Part shown: positions 9,650-17,194 of the stretch, piece after piece
Layout of the letters: each line of letters opens with the position of its first letter
Numbering within the stretch: position 1 is the stretch's first letter
Source: Neptuniibacter sp. 1_MG-2023
GTDB lineage: Bacteria; Pseudomonadota; Gammaproteobacteria; Pseudomonadales; Balneatricaceae
Length of the DNA: 64,000 nucleotides
Direction: 5' to 3'
Assembly (NCBI RefSeq): GCF_030547185.1
Contig: NZ_JAUOQR010000008.1
Coordinates: forward strand, 87,015 to 151,014
Notes under the pieces: generated by a model
The model's database searches: none
Told to the model about the DNA's origin: nothing
The model's input: only the letters and a program-made list of their open reading frames with translations
Made by a program: the position numbers and the translations under genes

Positions 9650-9666
9650 TCACAGCCAAGCTGTGA
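9650..9666 (-). promoter_or_regulatory. Leader hairpin touching ribosome site of the 61-aa gene
   Basis: TCACAGC and GCTGTGA form a perfect 7-bp stem with a three-base loop. On the minus strand the 3' arm runs directly into the GAGGAG ribosome site of the gene starting at 9637. Folding could partly occlude translation initiation; this is inference. Confidence 0.4.
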
Positions 9667-10162
9667 AAGTTTATTAATAAAACGTTGGCTGTTGCCTTAT
9701 ATCTATTCCCCGCAATTCAAAAACGAGTCACTTTATATAGATATAAACAACTAACTACTCTGCTATGTTTTTATCTTTATCAAATTTACAATTCAGGCTC
9801 TTATTATAAGGAGTTAGTGACAGCGAATCTGAGATCAACATCTTTGCTTTTTCTAACCTAGCACTTTCTAACCCCTACAGGCCTGCCTATAAAATAACCA
9901 ATTTACAACCAAAAGTCATTATATTTTTGTGCAGTGCAGCAAAATACTTAATATGACCGATTCATGTAAATTCAAGGGCCTCTATATAAATAGATGCAAA
10001 GGCAGCTAAAAATGATAACTGCACCGCACAAAGAAAATTGTCAGCATAATATTCAAGACAATTTTACGTAATGAGCAATATTAGGGCACCGTCAAAACAA
10101 AGTAGAACCTAAAGTGCGATATGATATGAGCGCATAAACAGGATTCAAGGACGCATCTCAGT
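9667..10162. other. Gene-free region upstream of putative nuclease
   Basis: About 500 AT-rich bases without a supportable gene. A 9-bp stem (AAAATTGTC at 10034-10042 with GACAATTTT at 10057-10065) lies about 100 bases before the nuclease start and may be an operator or leader hairpin. Promoters of both flanking divergent genes must lie here, but no clear hexamer pair is visible. Confidence 0.5.
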
Positions 10163-11053
10163 ATGAGCAAAACACTTTCAACATCGGCACTTGCAAAAAA
10201 CAGAGCGATATCAGGTAAAGAACTATTTTCACAGTTAGAAGCATGTGGTTTCATCCAACGCGCAGGAAACGAGTGGAAGTTACTCCCAGCAGGCGAAAAA
10301 GCAGGAGGCCAATATTTTGATCATCCAAAATACGGTAAGTACATTACTTGGCCCGAAGACCTCTCACTCGAAAGCTCATCTGCAAACCCAACAAATTCAA
10401 GTCTGGAAAAACTTGTCACAGCTACAGTGATCGGTAAAACCTTCAAGCTGTCAGCAAATCGAATGAATTCAATCCTGTCAGAACTGGGCTGGATAGATAA
10501 AGCACTCAAAGGCTGGACCATCACCTCTTCCGGCACAGCAGCTGGTGGTGAACAAAAAGAAGATTTCCGCTCAGGTATCCCTTATGTTGTTTGGCCCCAA
10601 TCCATCACTAAAAACAAAGCCCTAAAAACCACCATTAGCGAAGTCCAAGGTGAAGCGGCATCCGAAGAAGCAAAACAAGAAACGAGTGATGACTCAAACT
10701 TCCGTGACAAATTTGAAGCAAAACTTCGTACCACCGATGGACATTACGTTCGCTCCAAAGCAGAAATGCTCATAGATAATTGGTTGTACATGGCTGAAAT
10801 AGTTCATGCCTATGAGCGAAAACTACCTATTGAAGAGGAGGTCTACTGCGACTTCTACATCCCAACAGGCAAGGTCTACATCGAGTACTGGGGCTACGAA
10901 AACGATTCAAAATATCTACACAGAAAAGCACAGAAGCAGGAAATTTATAAACAATACGGCTTTAAGTTAATCGAACTTGAAGATAAGGACGTTCAGAACT
11001 TAGATGATGTTCTACCTCGCATGCTATTGAAGCATGGGGTGCAGTCATATTGA
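10163..11053 (+). CDS. Two winged-helix-like repeats fused to PD-(D/E)XK-like nuclease
   Basis: A 296-residue protein. Residues about 5-66 and 82-149 are two copies of one module: LAK/IGK, a helix pair, LxxxGFI or LxELGWI, a GW/EW strand, G-x-x-AGG, then YxxWP. This looks like a tandem winged-helix DNA-binding unit. A charged linker (about 150-178) leads to a C-terminal domain (about 180-292) with RSKAE (Glu201), CDFYIP (Asp230) and YIEYWG (Glu241), then a basic helix. That order matches PD-(D/E)XK endonuclease-fold proteins of the Vsr/UvrD-associated type. No methyltransferase or helicase neighbour is present. The start ATG has AAGGA upstream. DNA cleavage is inferred, and its biological role is unknown. 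Confidence 0.75.
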   Translation: MSKTLSTSALAKNRAISGKELFSQLEACGFIQRAGNEWKLLPAGEKAGGQYFDHPKYGKYITWPEDLSLESSSANPTNSSLEKLVTATVIGKTFKLSANRMNSILSELGWIDKALKGWTITSSGTAAGGEQKEDFRSGIPYVVWPQSITKNKALKTTISEVQGEAASEEAKQETSDDSNFRDKFEAKLRTTDGHYVRSKAEMLIDNWLYMAEIVHAYERKLPIEEEVYCDFYIPTGKVYIEYWGYENDSKYLHRKAQKQEIYKQYGFKLIELEDKDVQNLDDVLPRMLLKHGVQSY

Positions 11054-11113
11054 TTGCTTGATATTTGAAGTTGTGGCCAAAGCATAGGAGATTATCTAAA
11101 AGCAGATAAAACG

Positions 11114-11144
11114 AAGGGGAACTGTATGGTTACCACTTCCCCTT
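11114..11144 (+). terminator. Possible terminator of nuclease gene
   Basis: AAGGGGAA (11114-11121) pairs with TTCCCCTT (11137-11144) around a 15-base loop, followed by the T-rich GTTGTTTTGG. The long loop weakens the call. Confidence 0.4.
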
Positions 11145-11280
11145 GTTGTTTTGGATATAGGTAAGAATGAGGCCAGTATCTATTTCTCGGACACTAAGAA
11201 CAAAAAGGCCGATACTTAGTTGATGTTTTCGCCTCTACCCTTAAGCCTCACTAAAGGCTTAAAGTAATCCAGTGCTGTAA

Positions 11281-11577
11281 CTATTTCCACATAACGTCTG
11301 ATTTTTCCTTCGCAGCAGCAGTAAGAAGCTCAATGAGCGGAAGCGCACGATTGGTAATGCTCACTTCTGCCTCCTCAGTATCCTCGTCCATCACGGGTGA
11401 CTGGTTTTTATCCGCATCAATTGCAGCGGATAACTTGCTCAGTGCTTCAGGCACATCTTCGGCCAGAATTGCGCCAGGTACGGTAGCGCTATGTCCCATC
11501 ATTTTTAGCATGGAAAGACCTACATCGCCAAACATCGTAATACTGCTATATGCATCGGTTGAAAATGTTATCAGCAT
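11281..11577 (-). CDS. DUF1840-family protein
   Basis: A 98-residue cytoplasmic protein that fits the DUF1840 family by its opening MLITFSTDAYSSITMFGDVG, the KMMGH segment and the LPEALxKLxAAIDADK-like middle. Function of the family is not established. The start ATG at 11577 has AAGGAG at good spacing. It carries an acidic stretch (PVMDEDTEEAEV, about 65-76). The 227-base gap to the nuclease gene contains only weak hairpins, for example TTAAGCC/GGCTTAA at 11241-11262 just downstream of the stop. It is probably transcribed alone. Confidence 0.85.
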   Translation of the reverse strand: MLITFSTDAYSSITMFGDVGLSMLKMMGHSATVPGAILAEDVPEALSKLSAAIDADKNQSPVMDEDTEEAEVSITNRALPLIELLTAAAKEKSDVMWK

Positions 11578-11954
11578 GAGCTGCTCCTTGAATTAATAAA
11601 CCTCCACTACTGAGTAAAATATAGCAGATAGAACAGACATCTACATTGTTACAGGTCCCTGTGACACCAATACGTGATACCCCGCTCGACAAATATCGGA
11701 TGTTGCATTGTGACCAACAGACAAATACGTCATGCAAACGGATCTTGGGGGCGCCTTTGGCTCGGTTAGATAGCCAACAAGAACACACATAAAGAAAAAA
11801 GAGGGATTATTCGCTGCGCTCACCCTTCGGGCCGTCGCAAGCTCCGTTGTCTCGCTTCGCTCAGCTCGAACCCATCGGGGGTTCTCACCCTCCAGTTTGG
11901 TGCACTGAATTTTGGTGAGGAGGAAACTGAAAGATGTGGAGACATATAAAAAAG
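11578..11954. other. tRNA-flanking region with GC-rich repeats, no gene
   Basis: This stretch lies on the 3' side of the minus-strand tRNA-Arg. From 11810 to 11884 it is GC-rich, with two related direct repeats (TTCGCTGCGCTCA at 11810-11822 and TCGCTTCGCTCA at 11852-11863) and a tRNA T-arm-like hairpin, GAACCC/GGGTTC (11868-11884). A T-rich run on the minus strand follows near 11790-11802, so the tRNA transcript may end there. Reading frames here overlap the tRNA or are made of repeats; I do not call them genes. Confidence 0.5.
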
Positions 11955-12031
11955 TGGCGCGCCTGGAGGGATTCGAACCCCCGACCAACAGGATCGGAAC
12001 CTGCTACTCTATCCAGCTGAGCTACAGGCGC
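11955..12031 (-). tRNA. tRNA-Arg (anticodon CCG)
   Basis: A 77-nt gene with CCA encoded. The acceptor stem is GCGCCTG/CAGGCGC, the D-stem GCTC/GAGT, and the anticodon stem GCAGG/CCTGT holds the loop TTCCGAT, giving anticodon CCG for the CGG codon. The T-arm reads GGGGG-TTCGAAT-CCCTC. All arms pair with only wobble deviations. No further tRNA lies beside it. Confidence 0.95.
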
Positions 12032-12096
12032 ACTCAAGAAGTGTTTGCGTGGCGTATTCTACCGATGCGCTGCTTATTCGCCAAGGCTTTTTAAGC

Positions 12097-12345
12097 TCAA
12101 TTTGTTTGGGATTGAGTAGAGGTCGTGCAATATAGGCTTTTTAACTCTTCTTCGAGGTCGCCTTGCATAATAACCTCCCATTCATCTTTGTCTTCTGTAT
12201 AAGCTAAGAACGAATGGCAACTACTGCACCTATAGATGCGCTGATTAGGTATAGAACTTAATAAGGTAAGCTTGGTTGTTGGGCTTGGTTTACCGGTCAA
12301 CGTTCGGCAAACACAATTCTCATACATTCCATTGCTGGTCATCAT
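12097..12345 (-). CDS. Small Cys-rich hypothetical protein (82 aa)
   Basis: An 82-residue protein starting ATG-ATG at 12345, with GGGGTT just upstream. It has two cysteine pairs, CVC (residues about 11-13) and CSSC (about 40-43, in RCSSCHSFLAYTED), an arrangement expected of a small zinc ribbon. An acidic C-terminal helix (EWEVIMQGDLEEELKSLYC) follows. No family is recognised, and the zinc-binding idea rests only on the cysteine spacing. It sits immediately upstream of the tRNA-Arg gene on the same strand. Confidence 0.55.
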   Translation of the reverse strand: MMTSNGMYENCVCRTLTGKPSPTTKLTLLSSIPNQRIYRCSSCHSFLAYTEDKDEWEVIMQGDLEEELKSLYCTTSTQSQTN

Positions 12346-12667
12346 AACCCCGCTGTTGATTTTAGACCTTAGTCTTAATATATTTTTACTCCTTTAGTTT
12401 AATAAAATCCATTCCTTTATCAATTCCTTGTTAAATTTAAGGTTTATTGCTTTTTAACTACAAAAAATTGCCCTAAATCAGCGGATTGCTGCGTTCTCCT
12501 GCCAAAGCCCCATTTCAGTTGTGATTATTTACCGTTATAATCCGCAGCCGGTGAAACTTTGAGCAGTCGAGTCTGAATTTCCGCCTCAGAGCAACTTATG
12601 TTGTGGTTGGGCATCCTACAGATCGCACTGCGCATATTAATTTGTGGTTTATTGAGAGGTCGTGACT
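12346..12667. other. Intergenic region with cytochrome promoter
   Basis: A 320-base divergent spacer. A consensus -10 box TATAAT lies at 12536-12541 on the plus strand, 127 bases before the cytochrome start; a matching -35 (TTTCAG, 17 bases upstream) is poor, which would suit activator-dependent transcription. TTGTGATTATTTACC just upstream could be an activator half-site. No gene was found. Confidence 0.4.
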
Positions 12668-13084
12668 GTGAAAAAAATCACTTCAGCATTGGTTGCTCTA
12701 GGTCTAGGTATTGCATTAAGTGCATCTGTACAGGCGACATCTAACGATGAAGCTGTTGCCGAGCGCATTAAAGCAGTAGGTTCTGTTTGTATAGAAGGCG
12801 ATGATAGCTGTGGCGGCGCTGCTGCTGTAGCGGCTCCTGCTGCGGCTCGTACAGGCGAGCAAGTTTATTCAACTAAGTGTGCTGCGTGTCACGCAACAGG
12901 CGCTGCAGGTGCACCGAAATTTGGTACTTCTGAGTGGGCTGACCGTGGAGCTAAAGGCATTGACGCTCTACTTGCTTCAGCGATTAATGGCTTAAATGCT
13001 ATGCCACCACGTGGCTTATGTGCTGATTGTTCTGATGATGAGCTAAAAGGTGCGATTCAGCATATGATGGATAGCGCTCAGTAA
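12668..13084 (+). CDS. Cytochrome c5-family periplasmic cytochrome
   Basis: A c-type cytochrome precursor of 138 residues. A signal peptide (about residues 1-23, KKITSALVALGLG core) directs it to the periplasm, where haem is attached at CAACH. The axial Met lies in NAMPPRGLCADC, whose Cys pair forms the disulphide typical of cytochrome c5. An Ala-rich linker precedes the haem domain. It probably shuttles electrons to a terminal oxidase or reductase. I chose the GTG at 12668 because GAGAGG (12654-12659) is spaced eight bases from it; the GTG at 12662 is too close. A bidirectional terminator follows. Confidence 0.9.
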   Translation: MKKITSALVALGLGIALSASVQATSNDEAVAERIKAVGSVCIEGDDSCGGAAAVAAPAAARTGEQVYSTKCAACHATGAAGAPKFGTSEWADRGAKGIDALLASAINGLNAMPPRGLCADCSDDELKGAIQHMMDSAQ

Positions 13085-13103
13085 TTAAGCGCCGTTCTGA
13101 TAT

Positions 13104-13131
13104 AAAAAAAGCCGCTTATGCGGCTTTTTTT
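13104..13131. terminator. Bidirectional terminator between cytochrome c5 and rep
   Basis: GCCGC-TTAT-GCGGC flanked by seven A on the left and seven T on the right. It can terminate both convergent genes. Confidence 0.9.
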
Positions 13132-13151
13132 ATCTTTGTCTTATAACAAAT

Positions 13152-15164
13152 CTAGTCAAACATATTTTTTAAACTATTCAGCGTAGCTTGGCCCCGTTTC
13201 TGATTTTGCACAGGGCACTTCTCTCCCGCTCCCTCTATCTCTAAATCTTCAGGCGGTAGTTCATCTAAAAAGCGACTTGGTAGGCAGTCCAACACTTCAC
13301 CATATTGTTTACGTTGCTTCGCTAAGGTAATGGTCAAACAGCGTTTCGCCCGCGTAATACCTACATAGGCTAAGCGTCGCTCCTCTTCGATATTATCGGT
13401 TTCTATACTGTTCCTATGGGGAAGCAGCTCCTCTTCCATCCCCATAAGAAATACATGAGGAAATTCGAGCCCTTTTGACGCATGCAATGTCATTAATTGA
13501 ACACGATTTGAATCGTCCTCTTCCTCTTGCCTATCTAGCATATCGATCAATATTAAGCGGTTAATCGCCTCTTGGATTCCCGCATCAGGTTCTTCTTCCT
13601 GTAAGCGCTCCATGGTCGATTTAAGTGAGTCCATTAAGAAATGCACATTCTGCATTCGCTTTTCGGCCATCGCATCACTAGAGCTATTTTGCGCAATCCA
13701 GCCTTCGTAATCGATATCGCGCATCATTTCATAGATCGCATCAATCGGATCACCTTGGTGACATTGACGGTAGATATGTTGCATCCAGCTACAGAAACGG
13801 CGCAACCGCTCTAAAGCATTGGCAGGCATCACTTGCTCTAAACCTAGTTCTTCGCAGGCATTGAACATACTGATCTGGCGTTCAACCGAGTACTGGCCTA
13901 GCTTTTGTAGCGTGCTCGGACCAATCTCTCGGCGCGGCAGATTGATAATACGTAGAAAAGCGTTGTCATCATCAGGATTAACCAACACTTTTAGGTAGCT
14001 CATTAAATCTTTAATTTCTGCACGGGCAAAAAAGGAGGTGCCACCATTTAACTTGTAAGGTACTTGATAGTGTTGCAGCTTCATCTCCAATAGACGTGCC
14101 TGGAAATTGCCACGGTATAAAACAGCCATATCTTTAAACTGAATATTATTCCGCAGATGCAGGTCTAAAGTTTCTGTTGCTATCCGTTCACATTCAGCAT
14201 CTTCATTACGCGTATGTATCACCCTTATAGGATCACCCATACCCATATCACTCCATAAGGTTTTTTCATACACATGGGGGTTATTGGCAATCAGGGTATT
14301 GGCTGCTTTCAGTATACGGCTCGTGGAACGGTAGTTTTGTTCTAGTTTGACAACTTTTAGACTTGGGTAATCTTTCTCAAGCTGCACTAAGTTCTCAGGC
14401 CGCGCGCCGCGCCAAGCATAAATAGATTGGTCATCATCCCCTACAACGGTTAGTGCGCCTCGATGCCCAACTAAGAGTTTAACTAAACGATATTGAGAAA
14501 GGTTGGTATCTTGGTACTCATCCACCAGCAAATAACGTAACCGGTTTTGCCAACGCTCTAAAACCTTCGGATGTTCTTCAAACAGGCGAACAGGCACAAG
14601 AATTAGATCATCAAAGTCTACTGCGTTATAAGCACGCAAGTGTTGCTCGTATTCCTCATAGGCACGGGCACATAAAATATCTTGTGGTAACTGCGCTGAC
14701 GCCAAAGCTTGAGCTGGCGTTAGCATCTCGTTCTTCCAACTAGAGATCTGATTTCGGACTATATCAACCTGATCACTTTCTTCGTTGTTCTGTAGCATCA
14801 GATCTTTTAATAGGGCTTTTGTGTCCTGATCATCAAAGATAGAAAATCCCGGCTTAAAGCCAAGATGCTTATGCTCACGCTTAATAATTGTAAGGCCAAG
14901 GTTATGGAAGGTAGCAACGGTCAGGCCTTTACCTGCTGGACTCCCCTCTAGCAGAGCATTAACACGCTCTTTCATCTCTCGTGATGCCTTGTTAGTAAAG
15001 GTAACAGCGGCAATATTGCGCCCAGCAATTCCACATGAGTTGATCAAGTATGCGATCTTGCGCGTAATTACACTGGTTTTGCCAGACCCGGCACCGGCAA
15101 GCACCAGTAAAGGACCACCAATATAGTCCACCGCTTCTTTCTGTCGTGGATTTAATCGAGACAT
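13152..15164 (-). CDS. rep: ATP-dependent DNA helicase Rep
   Basis: A 670-residue superfamily 1A 3'-5' helicase, essentially the length of E. coli Rep (673). Motifs in order: Walker A GAGSGKT (about 22-28), motif Ia TFTNKASREM, motif II VDEYQDTN, motif III GDDDQSIYAWRGA, motif IV LEQNYRS, motif V TLHASKGLEFPHV and motif VI VGITRAK. The opening MSRLNPRQKEAVDYIGG is Rep-like rather than UvrD-like. It removes proteins ahead of the replication fork and helps restart. The cytochrome c5 gene converges on it through a shared terminator, a pairing also seen in related gammaproteobacteria. Confidence 0.95.
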   Translation of the reverse strand: MSRLNPRQKEAVDYIGGPLLVLAGAGSGKTSVITRKIAYLINSCGIAGRNIAAVTFTNKASREMKERVNALLEGSPAGKGLTVATFHNLGLTIIKREHKHLGFKPGFSIFDDQDTKALLKDLMLQNNEESDQVDIVRNQISSWKNEMLTPAQALASAQLPQDILCARAYEEYEQHLRAYNAVDFDDLILVPVRLFEEHPKVLERWQNRLRYLLVDEYQDTNLSQYRLVKLLVGHRGALTVVGDDDQSIYAWRGARPENLVQLEKDYPSLKVVKLEQNYRSTSRILKAANTLIANNPHVYEKTLWSDMGMGDPIRVIHTRNEDAECERIATETLDLHLRNNIQFKDMAVLYRGNFQARLLEMKLQHYQVPYKLNGGTSFFARAEIKDLMSYLKVLVNPDDDNAFLRIINLPRREIGPSTLQKLGQYSVERQISMFNACEELGLEQVMPANALERLRRFCSWMQHIYRQCHQGDPIDAIYEMMRDIDYEGWIAQNSSSDAMAEKRMQNVHFLMDSLKSTMERLQEEEPDAGIQEAINRLILIDMLDRQEEEDDSNRVQLMTLHASKGLEFPHVFLMGMEEELLPHRNSIETDNIEEERRLAYVGITRAKRCLTITLAKQRKQYGEVLDCLPSRFLDELPPEDLEIEGAGEKCPVQNQKRGQATLNSLKNMFD

Positions 15165-15346
15165 TCTTTAAAAAACCTTAAAAAACGGCTAAAGCTTAGC
15201 CATACGCAGCCGAAACATAAAGGATGCGACTAGGGTAATACCAACTATAAATTTAGATAACTCTTTGATATATAAAAATAAAACAAGTGTTTGAATAATT
15301 CTTGCAGAGTGTTAATCTGAATAAAGTAAGACTTATTGGTAATTAT

Positions 15347-15392
15347 GACACGAAAATTTTACAGGGAGACATCTCTTTATAAAATTTGTGTC
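15347..15392 (+). promoter_or_regulatory. Leader hairpin before the EAL gene
   Basis: GACACGAAAATTTTA (15347-15361) pairs nearly perfectly with TAAAATTTGTGTC (15380-15392). It lies 32 bases before the start codon at 15425 and would sit in the 5' leader. It shows no match to the conserved core of cyclic-di-GMP riboswitches. The rest of 15165-15424 holds no gene. Confidence 0.35.
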
Positions 15393-15424
15393 TATAAATA
15401 AAGTGTCACACTGGGAAGTTGGCG

Positions 15425-17143
15425 ATGTGCTCAGCGCTACAGCAGTTACCCGATAAACATAAAAAGATTTTACTGATCGATAGTCATCAGGAGAATCAAA
15501 GCAGACTTAAGTCGATACTGGAGCAACATCCACTGTATCAACTAACGCGCTGCAATGACCATGTAGAAGCATTGCTGATTCTGCAGCAGTCCTCTATTGA
15601 TTTCATTTTACTCAGCTGTAACAACTCTCCACTCCCTTGCACAACTATAATTTCTGACCTGCATAAATTTCGCCCAAACACGCCAATTATTGCACTCAGC
15701 CCTCACATTACCGAAGAACAGGGGCAGAAACTCTTAACAGCGAACGCCACCGACTTTTTATCTTATGAGACACTGAATACAGAGATATTTTTAAGGACGC
15801 TACGCCACGCAGAACTCACCATTAAGCAAAGCACAGAGATACAACTTTTACGCCATTCCGATACTTTAGCTCCTGTTGGCAACCGCCAATTCTTCTATTT
15901 AACCCTCCTATACAAACTCAATTCCCTAATACAACAAGGCCGCCAACTTGCCCTAATCACTATTGATTTAGACCATTTCCGTAAATTTAATACCCGTTAT
16001 GGTTTTTCAGCAGGTGATGAAGTTGTTTTAGAATTAGGTAAACGTATACAAAGTAGCGTTAGCAACGATGAAATGGTCGCAAGAATAGGCAACGATGAAT
16101 TCGCCATTATTCTGGATCTACCAAGTACAGCGCCACTATTAGACACCGTCAAATCCCTACTGGGTAAGCTTATCGCCACATTAAAATCGTCCTATACTCA
16201 CAGCCAGTCTCAGACCCAGATCGACTGTAGCATTGGTGCGGTATTGGCCCCTGAACATGGCAGTGAAGTTGATCTACTTACCAAGCGAGCCAGCATGGCT
16301 CGTATGCAAGCCAAACAAATTCATGGCTGTAGTTATTCAATCTATCGCCCTGGTATGGAATTAACGTCTGATAAAACCGTAGGTCTTGAATCAGAAATAA
16401 TGACCGCCCTAAGAGCAGAACAGTTTGTGCTCTTTTACCAACCCCGTATCGACCTCCGTTCAGGCAAGATTGTCGGGGCTGAAGCGCTAATTCGTTGGCA
16501 ACATCCAACCCGCGGAATGATAATGCCTGGCGACTTTATCCCCCTATGTGAGCGGAATGGTTTAATTGTACCTATAGGGTATTGGACCATTAGACAGGCA
16601 GGCTTGCACCTTAAAGAATTAAAAGAAGCAGGCATCCATATTGATCGTTTAGGGGTCAACTTATCTTTCCGGCAGTTTAAGGATGATATGTTAGTCGATA
16701 CCATCAAACGTATTATCAAACAGGAAGATATAGATACATCGGTTCTCGAATTTGAGTTAACAGAGTCAGCTATTTTTAACGATGAGAACCACGTTAGGGA
16801 GTGCCTCGATTCCTTAGCAGAAGAGGGGATCACTTTTTCATTAGATGACTTTGGTACCGGCTACTCCTCATTTTCATTACTGCATAAACTGCCCATCAGT
16901 GCGTTAAAAATTGATCGCTCATTTGTAAGTCACCTCAATGAGTCTTCAGAAGCCGAGGAGATTGTGCGCTCTATCATTAGCCTTGCCCATAATATGAAAT
17001 TAACGGTTGTCGCTGAGGGCGTTGAAACAAGGGAGCAGTTAGACTTTTTGATTCAAGATAACTGCGACCAGATCCAAGGCTACTTCTACAGCCCTCCCGT
17101 TAGCTTCAGTGATTTTAAGCGAATGTTTCCTAAACCTCAGTAG
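15425..17143 (+). CDS. Pseudo-receiver / degenerate GGDEF / EAL phosphodiesterase
   Basis: A 572-residue soluble protein. Residues about 15-125 resemble a response-regulator receiver, but the usual phosphoacceptor Asp is replaced (FILLSCNNSP), so phosphorylation is unlikely. The GGDEF domain (about 145-300) reads GNDEF near residue 221 and lacks an I-site, so it is probably catalytically inactive and regulatory. The EAL domain (about 315-565) is complete: EALIRWQHP, NLSFRQF, ELTES, DDFGTGYSSF and AEGVET. I expect a cyclic-di-GMP phosphodiesterase. The ATG at 15425 has GGGAAG six bases upstream; an in-frame TTG at 15419 is less likely. Confidence 0.88.
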   Translation: MCSALQQLPDKHKKILLIDSHQENQSRLKSILEQHPLYQLTRCNDHVEALLILQQSSIDFILLSCNNSPLPCTTIISDLHKFRPNTPIIALSPHITEEQGQKLLTANATDFLSYETLNTEIFLRTLRHAELTIKQSTEIQLLRHSDTLAPVGNRQFFYLTLLYKLNSLIQQGRQLALITIDLDHFRKFNTRYGFSAGDEVVLELGKRIQSSVSNDEMVARIGNDEFAIILDLPSTAPLLDTVKSLLGKLIATLKSSYTHSQSQTQIDCSIGAVLAPEHGSEVDLLTKRASMARMQAKQIHGCSYSIYRPGMELTSDKTVGLESEIMTALRAEQFVLFYQPRIDLRSGKIVGAEALIRWQHPTRGMIMPGDFIPLCERNGLIVPIGYWTIRQAGLHLKELKEAGIHIDRLGVNLSFRQFKDDMLVDTIKRIIKQEDIDTSVLEFELTESAIFNDENHVRECLDSLAEEGITFSLDDFGTGYSSFSLLHKLPISALKIDRSFVSHLNESSEAEEIVRSIISLAHNMKLTVVAEGVETREQLDFLIQDNCDQIQGYFYSPPVSFSDFKRMFPKPQ

Positions 17144-17194
17144 CAACAGAAAACCTCTTCGAGCTAATACAATATTACCGCTGCGCTATCAGCT

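Noticed and set aside
10163..11053. A restriction-modification system
   Set aside because: No methyltransferase or specificity gene is nearby, so only a stand-alone nuclease is supported.
11641..11988. A 115-codon minus-strand frame next to tRNA-Arg
   Set aside because: It overlaps the tRNA gene itself and its repeats; such frames are typical false genes.
15343..15402. An 18-codon frame ending just before the EAL gene
   Set aside because: No ribosome site, and it lies within the leader hairpin; likely chance.
15165..15424. A cyclic-di-GMP riboswitch before the EAL gene
   Set aside because: The leader hairpin is AT-rich and lacks the conserved GEMM core and tetraloop-receptor features.
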